DNA of 64,000 nt from a bacterium (lineage in GTDB: Bacteria; UBP14; UBA6098; 4484-93), in the NCBI GenBank assembly GCA_021158465.1, contig JAGGUN010000006.1, positions 6,631 to 70,630 on the forward strand, in the 5' to 3' direction. The notes under the pieces were generated by a model. The model was not told the DNA's origin and searched no databases. It worked only from the letters and a program-made list of their open reading frames with translations. Position numbers and translations under genes: made by a program. Each line of letters starts with the position of its first letter. Position 1 is the stretch's first letter. This document shows, piece by piece, positions 1 to 8,332 of the stretch.

Positions 1-477
1 AACTCGTTTAAGAGGTTGGTCGAGGGGTACGAAGCTCCGGTGAAGCTTTTCTTTGGGCTCGCAAATCGGTGTGCCGCTGTTCGGGTTCCCCTGTATGCAA
101 GTTTACCGAATGAAAAGAGGTTCGAGTACAGACCGCCGGATGCAACTGCCAACCCCTATCTTGCAATTGCTGGTATGATAATGGCAGGAATGGATGGGAT
201 AGAGAAGGATATCCTGCCGACGGAGGAGAATATGTTTGGTCCGATAAACGGACCTGTGGATGCGCTCCCGGAGGAAAAGAGAGCAAGGATTGCCTCACTT
301 CCAAGAGACCTACTCGAAGCGGCGGAGGCTCTTGCCTCTGACCACAGTTTCCTCACAGCAGGGGGGGTCTTCTCCGAGTCCGTTATAGAAGAGATAGTAG
401 AAAAGGAGAAAAGGGAACATAAGGAGCTTCTGCTGTATCCACACCCGAGGGAAATGGAGCTCTATTTCGGTATATAG
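1..477 (+). CDS. glnA: Glutamine synthetase type I, C-terminal part (5' end outside window)
   Basis: Catalyses ATP-dependent formation of glutamine from glutamate and ammonia in the cytoplasm. Only the last 158 residues are present; the frame is open from base 1. The conserved C-terminal block is clear: a CAAVRVP segment, then KRFEYRPPDATANPYLA and the AGMDGI helix, which carry substrate and metal contacts in the family. The segment where the adenylylated Tyr of enterobacterial GS lies (NLYDLP type) is replaced by ILPTEENMFGP, so adenylylation control is unlikely; this is an inference from the family. The stop TAG is followed six bases later by the next gene, whose GGAGGT ribosome binding site overlaps the stop region, so the two are probably co-transcribed. 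Confidence 0.95.
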   Translation, partial: NSFKRLVEGYEAPVKLFFGLANRCAAVRVPLYASLPNEKRFEYRPPDATANPYLAIAGMIMAGMDGIEKDILPTEENMFGPINGPVDALPEEKRARIASLPRDLLEAAEALASDHSFLTAGGVFSESVIEEIVEKEKREHKELLLYPHPREMELYFGI

Positions 478-482
478 GAGGT

Positions 483-2516
483 ATGATGAGGCGAATCCTT
501 CTTGTGGCAGTTTTCTTTATCCTGTTTCCTGTTCTTGTGGAGGGGAAGTATTCCTACACGAAGGTTGTTCCAGGTTCACATAATGTAGACAGATCGCTTC
601 TCAAGAAGATCAGGGAAGCAGGAGGGGTAGAGGAATATCCCAACGCCCATTCGATTATTATAGAGGATGTGGACAGCACCGAGTTTGATGCAACGGGCAG
701 AGCGCATTTTTGGTGGTACGGGATAGTGAAGGTCATCTCATCGCTCGGTGTGAAGGATTATGGGACGGTGAAGATACCTTACGATACACTCTTTATGAGT
801 GTAAAGATACATTTTGCCCGCATTATCAAGCCGGACGGAACTGTTGTCTGGGTGGGAGAGGATGACATAACCGACGAGACGATGGAGGGGTTCGAGTATA
901 TGGACATATATGAACCGAACCTCCGGAACAAGGTCATAACATTCCCCGACCTCGAGAAGGGCGATGCCGTTGAGTATTTTGTGGAATATAATATGTTCGA
1001 GACGCGGTTTGAGGGAATATTTGATGGGTCCCACTATTTTCAATCGACTGATCCGGTATTGCATTCTCGTTGTGTGGTCATAGGTCCGGAGAGTAAGCCG
1101 CTGAACTGGAAAGTCTTCAACGACGAGGAGGAAAAGGTCAGATTCAAACGGAAGAAGAAGTCCGGTAAGATAATCTATAAGTGGTGGGCAGATGAAATGG
1201 AGCAGGTGATTAAAGAGGATGTTATGCCGCCCTTCGAGAATGTAACGACTGTTCTACTCTTCTCCACAACGGACTGGAGGGGGTTTTCCCGTAAGGTGTA
1301 CGAGCTTTCTGAGCCGATGATCTCTCTTGAATCCGAAGCAAATATGTCCGTTATGCCAGCAGAAGGGGACACAACTCCTCTGGTGGACGCTATCCGAGAG
1401 ACGGTCAAAGAGCTGATAAAGGGCAAGAAAACAGACGAAGAGAAGCTCCGCGCAATCTACTACTATGTTGCTCAGAAGATAAGGTATCTCGGACTTCCGT
1501 TGTCTGGCAAGGAGGCTGTCGAGCCGCACCCTGTTGCCCAGACATTCAGAAACAAAGCAGGTGTTTGTAAGGATAAATCCGCTCTGCTTGCAACGATGCT
1601 CCGCCTTGCAGGGTTTGATGCTTATGTCGCTCTCACCAATCCGATGAGGAAGGTCCATGCCGAGATAGCCGCTACTCAGTTCAACCATATGATTACCGCA
1701 ATTCGCCTACCTGACGGAAATTACCGCTTCTTCGATTCAACGGATGATCTGTGTATGGATATGCTTCCTACATACGAGGCAGGGAAGGGAGTCCTTGTTG
1801 CCACACCGGAGGGGGAGGAGCTTATGTATATCCCTGACATCCCGGCATCGGAGAATACAGGGAAGATACGGGCTGTATCTCGTGTGGATGAAACAGGCAA
1901 ACTCACAAGCAAGGTTACGATATCTGGTGCGGGAATCTATGATGAGGTCCTGCGTATGATAGTTCGCCAGAACAAACCAGAGGAACGCAAACGCTTTGTT
2001 ATCAGGCTTCTGAAGCGGATAAGCCCAGATGCGAAACTCAGATCTCTGTGCATCTCCCCAAGACCTATCACAAACCTTTATGAGCCTGTGAGGCTCGAGA
2101 TAGAATACGAGGTCCCAGATTATGCAACCGTCGCGGGGAAATATCTTCTCTTGAGGTTGCCGATGGCTACCGACGCACTGGATGTTATGTCTAATACACT
2201 CTCGTATATTACCCAGCTCGAAACGCGAGACTACCCGGTGTATCTCGGCTATACAGTAGGAGCGGAGACCAACGAGACGCTCGAGATACCCTCAGGGTAT
2301 ATGTTCCGAGTTTCACCTGATAATTTCAAGGTGGAGGATGCGAACTTTCTGTTCATGGTTAACCAGAGGCTCGAGGGGAAGAAGATTCTTTACCACAAGC
2401 GGTATGAGCTCAAGCGCTGTGAGATACCTGCTTCCGATTATCCCAACCTGCGCGAGATGGTTGGACAGTTCACTGACTACCGGAAGAGCCAACTTGTTCT
2501 GAAAAAGGCACAATAA
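483..2516 (+). CDS. Secreted DUF3857/transglutaminase-like protein with intact triad
   Basis: 677 residues. An N-terminal signal peptide (about residues 1-21) is followed by a DUF3857-type beta domain (roughly 60-250) and a transglutaminase-like domain (roughly 300-425). The catalytic triad is complete: Cys362 in GVCKDKS, His402 in FNHMITAI and Asp418 in FFDSTDD. A C-terminal beta-rich part completes the usual architecture. Such proteins are common in Bacteroidetes-like bacteria as periplasmic or surface proteins; their substrates are mostly unknown. The gene has a GGAGGT motif directly before two adjacent ATG codons (483 and 486). It is followed 15 bases later by a paralogue, so the pair likely acts together. 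Confidence 0.85.
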   Translation: MMRRILLVAVFFILFPVLVEGKYSYTKVVPGSHNVDRSLLKKIREAGGVEEYPNAHSIIIEDVDSTEFDATGRAHFWWYGIVKVISSLGVKDYGTVKIPYDTLFMSVKIHFARIIKPDGTVVWVGEDDITDETMEGFEYMDIYEPNLRNKVITFPDLEKGDAVEYFVEYNMFETRFEGIFDGSHYFQSTDPVLHSRCVVIGPESKPLNWKVFNDEEEKVRFKRKKKSGKIIYKWWADEMEQVIKEDVMPPFENVTTVLLFSTTDWRGFSRKVYELSEPMISLESEANMSVMPAEGDTTPLVDAIRETVKELIKGKKTDEEKLRAIYYYVAQKIRYLGLPLSGKEAVEPHPVAQTFRNKAGVCKDKSALLATMLRLAGFDAYVALTNPMRKVHAEIAATQFNHMITAIRLPDGNYRFFDSTDDLCMDMLPTYEAGKGVLVATPEGEELMYIPDIPASENTGKIRAVSRVDETGKLTSKVTISGAGIYDEVLRMIVRQNKPEERKRFVIRLLKRISPDAKLRSLCISPRPITNLYEPVRLEIEYEVPDYATVAGKYLLLRLPMATDALDVMSNTLSYITQLETRDYPVYLGYTVGAETNETLEIPSGYMFRVSPDNFKVEDANFLFMVNQRLEGKKILYHKRYELKRCEIPASDYPNLREMVGQFTDYRKSQLVLKKAQ

Positions 2517-2531
2517 ATTAAGGAGAACAAG

Positions 2532-4412
2532 ATGAAGAACCCCTTTCTCTCACTAATATTCGTCATTATTGTGGTGGGAAACTTGAGGGCAGATGTCGAT
2601 GTTGATTCGCTCATCCAGAATTCACCTCCGCCTTCCCGGTATCCTGAGGCAGGAGCCTGTATACTCCTTTATGAGGAGACCGATTCCATCCTGGAGGATG
2701 GCGGGTATGTAAAGGAGATCCACAGGGTTATAAAGATATTCGACTATCGGGGGAAGAAAGAGTATTCAAATGTCAAGGTGCGGTATAACAGGGAGAAAGA
2801 GAGGGTCGATTTGCTCTTTGCTCGCACCTACCGAACGGATGGAACGGTAGTGGAGATTGATAGCGGAGCGATAAACGAGATAACCCCTGCTGGTTTCGGT
2901 GAGGCAGGAATTTGTGCCAATATTAAGACGCTCGTCTTCTCTCTTCCCTCTGTCGAGGACTCGAACTCGATTATCGAATACTCATACCGTATCTCGAGCC
3001 TCAAGCCACCAGAAGAAGGATATTTTTCCACCATATTCTTCTTTCGCTCACACGATCCGATCCTCCACCTACGATATAGGGTTTCCACACTCCCTGATAG
3101 AACTCTTTTGATTTCGCTTCATAACGGAGCAAAAGAGCCGGTCAGACTGGGAAACGGCTACCTCTGGGAGATAGATTCTATTCCTGGATACATTCCCGAG
3201 GAAGATTCTCCCCCACAGAGTCGTTTTCTTCCAAATGTATATGTAACGACCGCTGACGACTGGGGGACACTCGGCAAGATGCTGCTTGAGAAATTCGATG
3301 AAGCCTCAGTGAGTTCTCCTGAGATCACCTCGAAGGTGGTTGAACTTGCCGAGGGCAAGTCACGGGAGGAAGCAGTAAAGTCGATATACTTCTTTGTCAC
3401 ATCACTCCGCAGTGTAAAGGTGCTCGATTATGGCGATGGCTCTTACTTCCCGAACCCTGCTGCAGATGTCCTGAAGAACGGCTATGGGGATACCAAGGAT
3501 AAGTCTGTCCTCTTGTATGCTATGCTGAAAGAGCTGGGAGTCCCTGTGCAGATTGCCCTTGTCAACAGCCGAGGTGAACTGATTGACACGACCGTGCCGT
3601 CACTTAAGCAGTTCAACCGCGTGACAGTGGGTGTGGAGGATAACCTCTTCCTCGACCCGCTTGCTGAGTATAGCCCCTATCCTTATCTCGGTTATCTCGG
3701 TGGAAGCACACTGTTTCTTCTGGGCAGTGAAAGGAGGGGTTTTATCTGTATCCCTGAGTTTGCACCCGATATGAACAGGGTGTCTGTAGATATAAAGGTT
3801 ATGCTCGACACATTGGGAGATGCGGAAGTCTCCTTCAACACCTTCCCGAGAGGTTACTTCGACAGATGTATAAGAGAAGAGCTCTTCGGTCAGAAGAGGC
3901 GCAAAAAGAAGATGCTTATATCTAAGAGCCTCTCATCGTTCGGAGGTGGAGCGAAGCTTCTGGATTATTCTATTTCTCCCGTTGAGAGCCTCGATACCCC
4001 GGTATCTCTTGTTGTGAATTTCCACAAACCGGGTTTTGTTCGTTGGGAAAAGGATGTTGGAATACTCACACTTCCTGGTGAGCTTCCGTTCCTCCGCCGC
4101 CCCTGGTCACTGTCGCTCGATACAAGGAAGTTCCCAATGATGCTACCATCAAACCTCTCCTGGAATATCCGTTGGGAGGTTGAATTCCCTGAGACATTCT
4201 CTCTTGAATATTTCCCTGATTCTTCCCTTGTATCCAATGAGCTTGGCAGCTTTACTGTGTCCGGGAAGAATGTTGGGAACAAGGTCATCTTGGAATACAC
4301 GCTTACTGTGTTCAAGCGGTATATAGAGCCAGATGAATATCATAGCTTGCGAGAACTTAACTCAAGGTTCAGCCTCCCGAAGAACAATCTCATCCTGTTT
4401 GAGAAGAGATGA
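2532..4412 (+). CDS. Secreted DUF3857/transglutaminase-like protein, catalytic residues lost
   Basis: 626 residues, with a signal peptide (about 1-20) and the same domain order as the preceding gene. At the position of the catalytic Cys the motif reads GDTKDKS (Thr321). The His position is Arg363 in FNRVTV, while the Asp is kept (Asp375, FLDPLAEY). The fold is evidently retained but the thiol chemistry is not possible, so it is probably a binding or regulatory pseudo-enzyme partner of the upstream paralogue. The reading frame is intact over full length, arguing against a decaying pseudogene. Its stop overlaps the start of the next gene (ATGA). Confidence 0.8.
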   Translation: MKNPFLSLIFVIIVVGNLRADVDVDSLIQNSPPPSRYPEAGACILLYEETDSILEDGGYVKEIHRVIKIFDYRGKKEYSNVKVRYNREKERVDLLFARTYRTDGTVVEIDSGAINEITPAGFGEAGICANIKTLVFSLPSVEDSNSIIEYSYRISSLKPPEEGYFSTIFFFRSHDPILHLRYRVSTLPDRTLLISLHNGAKEPVRLGNGYLWEIDSIPGYIPEEDSPPQSRFLPNVYVTTADDWGTLGKMLLEKFDEASVSSPEITSKVVELAEGKSREEAVKSIYFFVTSLRSVKVLDYGDGSYFPNPAADVLKNGYGDTKDKSVLLYAMLKELGVPVQIALVNSRGELIDTTVPSLKQFNRVTVGVEDNLFLDPLAEYSPYPYLGYLGGSTLFLLGSERRGFICIPEFAPDMNRVSVDIKVMLDTLGDAEVSFNTFPRGYFDRCIREELFGQKRRKKKMLISKSLSSFGGGAKLLDYSISPVESLDTPVSLVVNFHKPGFVRWEKDVGILTLPGELPFLRRPWSLSLDTRKFPMMLPSNLSWNIRWEVEFPETFSLEYFPDSSLVSNELGSFTVSGKNVGNKVILEYTLTVFKRYIEPDEYHSLRELNSRFSLPKNNLILFEKR

Positions 4413-5731
4413 TGCAGAGAGTGCTGGAAGCAAATACCACCTCATTCATTGTGCCCCTTCTGATATTGGATGCTGCTGTGCTTATAGCTGGAATAGGGGT
4501 TCACTTCATCGTTCCGGTTCTTTTCGTGGTTGTTCCTCTTGTTTTGCTCGTTGTTGTCCTTTATCCTGAGTTTGGTTTGGCTTCTGTGGTATTCAGCGCA
4601 TTTTTGACGAACCCGATTTTCTTCTGGCTGACCGGTGAGTACAGAGCCCCAGGCTGGACATATCTTCTAAAGGTCATCTTTCCGCTCGCTGCCATCCTTG
4701 GCTTTTACCTTTCTGGTAAAAGGTTCGAAATAAGGTTTGGCTCTGTTGAGTTTTTTATCTTCCTCCTTATAGGGATATATATTCTCGCCCTTTTGTATTC
4801 CCCGGACATAACGGGAGGTATAGGCAAGCTTGCGAAGGTGATGGTTGCGGTTCTAACCGGGTTGTTGCTTGTTCCGTTTATGCGCGCAGACAGCGAGAGC
4901 TTCCGCAGGCTTTTTTCTTCCATCCTATTGTTTGGCGTTTTGATGCTCATCTATTCCGCCTTTGCCTTATCGACAGGAGCCTTTTCCTCGGCAGGCAGGT
5001 TCTATGCTGGCATCGGTACAATCGTCTATCCAAGGCTTCTTGGGCTCGTTAACCTTGTGAATGTGTTCTTCTTTTCCACTGCGAAGACCAAAGGTAAGAA
5101 GGTGTTCTTTCTCGCTCTCATTGCCGTGACGCTTTTCTTCCAGATAGTCGCTGCTACACGAGGACCTCTGGCTGCATTTATCGTCTGTAGCATAATCTAT
5201 GTATTCACCTTTTGGAAGGCGAAATCAATCTACAGGCTTTTATTGACAGTTTTGCTTATTGTTGGGCTTGTCGGACTGTTTGCGCTTGCGCCCGGAATGC
5301 AGAAAACCCGTATGACGGAGAGTATATCGATTGACCAGTCAGCTCTAACTAGGGTCTTTCTCTACTCTCTTTCCTTCAGGCTTTTCCTCCAGCATCCGAT
5401 CCTTGGAGTCGGTTTCAACGGGTTCTCACAGGCTCTTCCATCTTGGGCAAAGGCTATTGGTGTGGTCTATCCGCACAATATCTTTCTCGAACATGCAAGC
5501 GAGATGGGGATAATAGGAGTTCTTGCCTTTGTGCTCTTTTTGCTTGCCGTCTTCTCGCGCCTTTACTCGAACCTGTGGGGCAAGAATAAACTCTCCGGCG
5601 AGCTGCGAACCTGCTTCATCTGGGTCGCAATTGTGTTCCTTTACTTTTTGGCAAATGCCCAGGTTTCGGGAAGTTTCGCTGGGAATTATGCGGTGTATCT
5701 CTTTGCAATAATGCTCTCACAGATGGTCTAA
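4409..5731 (+). CDS. O-antigen ligase/polymerase-family membrane protein
   Basis: 440 residues, almost entirely hydrophobic, with about ten or more predicted membrane spans. The segment near residues 330-385 (a GVGFNGF motif, then PHNIFLEHASEMGIIG) is the typical Wzy/WaaL O-antigen ligase signature, in which the conserved His and surrounding loop face the periplasm. It probably polymerises or ligates a surface polysaccharide. The start overlaps the preceding stop by four bases (ATGA), so translation is coupled. Which polysaccharide it acts on cannot be told; no other surface glycan genes adjoin it. Confidence 0.75.
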   Translation: MMQRVLEANTTSFIVPLLILDAAVLIAGIGVHFIVPVLFVVVPLVLLVVVLYPEFGLASVVFSAFLTNPIFFWLTGEYRAPGWTYLLKVIFPLAAILGFYLSGKRFEIRFGSVEFFIFLLIGIYILALLYSPDITGGIGKLAKVMVAVLTGLLLVPFMRADSESFRRLFSSILLFGVLMLIYSAFALSTGAFSSAGRFYAGIGTIVYPRLLGLVNLVNVFFFSTAKTKGKKVFFLALIAVTLFFQIVAATRGPLAAFIVCSIIYVFTFWKAKSIYRLLLTVLLIVGLVGLFALAPGMQKTRMTESISIDQSALTRVFLYSLSFRLFLQHPILGVGFNGFSQALPSWAKAIGVVYPHNIFLEHASEMGIIGVLAFVLFLLAVFSRLYSNLWGKNKLSGELRTCFIWVAIVFLYFLANAQVSGSFAGNYAVYLFAIMLSQMV

Positions 5732-5745
5732 GGAGGTAGAAAAAG

Positions 5746-7143
5746 GTGGCACTTAAGTTTTACAACACTCTCACCAAGCGTCTTGAGGAGTTTTACACGA
5801 TAAACCCGGGTGAGGTGAGGATGTATACCTGTGGTCCGACGGTTTATGATTATGCTCATATCGGCAATTTCAGGACCTATATCTTTGAGGACCTGCTCCG
5901 TAGGTATCTGAAATACAAGGGGTTCCGCGTTGTACAGGTTATGAATATAACGGATGTCGATGACAAGACGATTCGCCGCTCAAGGGAGGAGGGTGTCTCG
6001 CTTAAAGATTACACAAGCCGCTATACCGAAGCTTTCTTCGAGGATATAGATACGCTTCGGATTGAGCGTGCGGAGTTCTATCCTCATGCCACAGAACACA
6101 TCGGTGATATGGTTGCACTGATTCAGAAGCTGATTAAAAACGGTTATGCTTATGAGGTTCAGGGGTCCTGGTACTATGATGTTTCGAAGTTCAAGGGGTA
6201 TGGCAAGCTTTCTGGGGTAAAACTTGATGAGCTCAAGCCTGGTGCCAGGGTGTCTGCTGATGAATATACGAAGGAAGAGGTTCACGATTTTGCCCTGTGG
6301 AAGGCTTATACCCCCGACGACGGAGGGGTCTTCTGGGAAACCCCCTTGGGCAAGGGGCGTCCTGGTTGGCATATTGAATGCTCCGCTATGTCGATGAGAT
6401 ATCTCGGCAACCATTTCGATATTCACACAGGAGGGGTCGACAATATCTTCCCTCACCATGAGAACGAGATAGCCCAGTCGGAGGCGGCAACAGGTGAAAA
6501 ATTCGTGAACTTTTGGCTGCATTCGGCATACCTTATTGTTGAGGGAGAGAAGATGTCCAAGTCGAAGGGTAACTTCTATACCCTTCGGGATATACTCAAG
6601 CGTGGGTATGACCCTGTTGTTGTTCGGTATCTGCTCCTTTCGAGCCATTATCGGCAACAGCTGAACTTTACATTTTCCGGGCTTGATGCAGCAAAATCAT
6701 CACTCTTCCGCATCTGGGATTTTATCGATAATCTGGGGAGGATCGAGTTGGACCTCCCTCATAATCCAGAGGTCGACACAATAATCGAGACCGCTTCATC
6801 CGGGTTTACCACCTCGCTCGACGATGACCTGAATATATCCGGTGCACTCGGCGCTCTGTTCAACCTTGTCCGCAGGATAAATAGGCTTATCTCGTCCGGT
6901 AGTCTGGGCAGGGATGATGCTCGTCTGGTCCTCGAGAAGCTGTCCGATTTCAACCGTGTTCTTGATATATTTCCGCGGGAGAACGCACCCATCGAGGATT
7001 GGATTCTTGAGATGATAAAGAAGCGGGATAAGGCACGGAAGAATCGGGATTGGGAGACTGCCGATAGGATACGGGATGAGCTACAAAAAAAGGGTATAAT
7101 GCTTCAGGATACTCCGAAAGGAACGGTTTGGAAGAAGAGGTGA
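5746..7143 (+). CDS. cysS: Cysteinyl-tRNA synthetase
   Basis: Class I aminoacyl-tRNA synthetase charging tRNA-Cys. 465 residues, the normal length. The HIGH motif is present as AHIGNF following the zinc-ligand Cys in CGPTVYDY. Further zinc ligands are in WHIECSAMS and in the FPHHENEIAQSE segment, and the KMSKS loop is EKMSKSKGN. The start is a GTG at 5746, chosen because AAGGAGG lies at about 5731-5737 and the protein begins at the usual place (ALKFYNTLTKR). It sits inside a + strand operon between a membrane glycan gene and a HIT protein. Confidence 0.97.
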   Translation: MALKFYNTLTKRLEEFYTINPGEVRMYTCGPTVYDYAHIGNFRTYIFEDLLRRYLKYKGFRVVQVMNITDVDDKTIRRSREEGVSLKDYTSRYTEAFFEDIDTLRIERAEFYPHATEHIGDMVALIQKLIKNGYAYEVQGSWYYDVSKFKGYGKLSGVKLDELKPGARVSADEYTKEEVHDFALWKAYTPDDGGVFWETPLGKGRPGWHIECSAMSMRYLGNHFDIHTGGVDNIFPHHENEIAQSEAATGEKFVNFWLHSAYLIVEGEKMSKSKGNFYTLRDILKRGYDPVVVRYLLLSSHYRQQLNFTFSGLDAAKSSLFRIWDFIDNLGRIELDLPHNPEVDTIIETASSGFTTSLDDDLNISGALGALFNLVRRINRLISSGSLGRDDARLVLEKLSDFNRVLDIFPRENAPIEDWILEMIKKRDKARKNRDWETADRIRDELQKKGIMLQDTPKGTVWKKR

Positions 7144-7148
7144 GATAG

Positions 7149-7634
7149 ATGGAGGTAATCTTTGCACCCTGGCGGATGGAATATATAACTCGGGGTGACC
7201 TCGAGGAAGGATGCCTTTTCTGCCGTGTCCTGTCCGAGGAGGATGACAGAAAGAACCTGCTCCTTTTCCGTGGTGGGTTGGTTTCTGTTGTAATGAACCG
7301 CTATCCATACACCAACGGACATCTTATGGTATTCCCCAACAGGCATATAGGCGATGTAAAGGAGGTAACATCGAAAGAGGCATCAGACATTTTCAGGTTT
7401 GTATCCCATTGTGTCAAGATACTGAATGAGACGGTTTCCCCAAGCGGGTTCAACATCGGAATGAATATTGGCAGGAGTGCGGGTGCAGGTGTTGTGGACC
7501 ATCTCCATATACATATTGTTCCCCGCTGGGACGGTGACACGAACTTTATGCCTGTTGTGTCCAGCACGAAGATAATAAGTGAAGCGCTCGAGGCGACATA
7601 CAACAAGCTACTGCCTAAGTTCAAGAAGCTATGA
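7149..7634 (+). CDS. HIT-family nucleotide hydrolase/phosphorylase (Ap4A type)
   Basis: 161 residues. The histidine triad is DHLHIHIVPRW (about 117-127), preceded by the nucleotide-binding NGHLMVFPNRH segment. The N-terminus has FAPWRMEYI and a CLFC pair, a combination typical of bacterial Ap4A phosphorylase/hydrolase-like HIT proteins, so a role in removing dinucleoside polyphosphates made by tRNA synthetases is plausible next to cysS. The gene begins five bases after cysS and overlaps plsC by four bases. Confidence 0.85.
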   Translation: MEVIFAPWRMEYITRGDLEEGCLFCRVLSEEDDRKNLLLFRGGLVSVVMNRYPYTNGHLMVFPNRHIGDVKEVTSKEASDIFRFVSHCVKILNETVSPSGFNIGMNIGRSAGAGVVDHLHIHIVPRWDGDTNFMPVVSSTKIISEALEATYNKLLPKFKKL

Positions 7635-8332
7635 GGGTGCTTTTTAATCTCCTCGGTGATCTCTACCTCTTTACTACCACCTCGCTTTTTGTTTTTATCC
7701 CGATGGTTGCTCTCATCTTTCCCTTGAGAAGTTTCTCCTCTCGCTTTATGCATCTGTGGAGCCAGGTGCTTCTCCGTTCGTTCGGTATCAAACTGGATGT
7801 CTCCGGCGTTGAGAATCTCGAGAAGACGAAAGGGGTTCTATTTGTTGCCAACCATTCGAGTTATCTCGATGTACCCGTGCTTTTTGCTTCCCTGCCCTGT
7901 CAGTTTGGCTTTGTGGCGAAGATTTCCCTTCTATGGTTTCTCCCCATTTCGCTCTGGGTATACGCTACAGGAGGGCTTTTCTTCGAGAGGAGACGGACAA
8001 AAGGGGAGTTCTCCCGGATGATGAAACTCATTCGCTTTGTGAAGGCAGGAAGGAATTTTCTCCTTTTCCCTGAGGGAACACGGACACGAACAGGCAAACT
8101 CGGCAGGTTTTCTCCCGCAGCGTTTAAGATAGCTACCCTCTCCGGTGCAACGGTTTACCCCATTTATATCAAGGGAAGTTTCGCTCTTTTGCCGCCAGGG
8201 AGTTTCTTTGTCAGGCAGGGGGTCGTTAATGTAACTATTGGAGATGAGATATGTGCTACCGGTTCTCTTGTGCTTCTTGAGAAAACCTCACGGTGGTTTG
8301 CCTCATTTCAAAAGGATGAGCTTCCTCGATAG
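7631..8332 (+). CDS. plsC: 1-acyl-sn-glycerol-3-phosphate acyltransferase
   Basis: 233 residues. Membrane-associated enzyme of phospholipid synthesis adding the second acyl chain to lysophosphatidate. The catalytic NHX4D motif is NHSSYLD (residues 74-80) and the glycerol-phosphate-binding motif is FPEGTRTR (about 146-153). One or two hydrophobic N-terminal segments would anchor it. It is the last gene of the left + strand operon. Its final 30 bases overlap the end of the convergent protease gene, with no terminator visible between them. Confidence 0.9.
   Translation: MRVLFNLLGDLYLFTTTSLFVFIPMVALIFPLRSFSSRFMHLWSQVLLRSFGIKLDVSGVENLEKTKGVLFVANHSSYLDVPVLFASLPCQFGFVAKISLLWFLPISLWVYATGGLFFERRRTKGEFSRMMKLIRFVKAGRNFLLFPEGTRTRTGKLGRFSPAAFKIATLSGATVYPIYIKGSFALLPPGSFFVRQGVVNVTIGDEICATGSLVLLEKTSRWFASFQKDELPR

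Noticed and set aside
5747-5765. Sigma-54-like TGGCAC at the cysS start
   Set aside because: The downstream -12 element (TTGCW) is absent and the site lies on the start codon.
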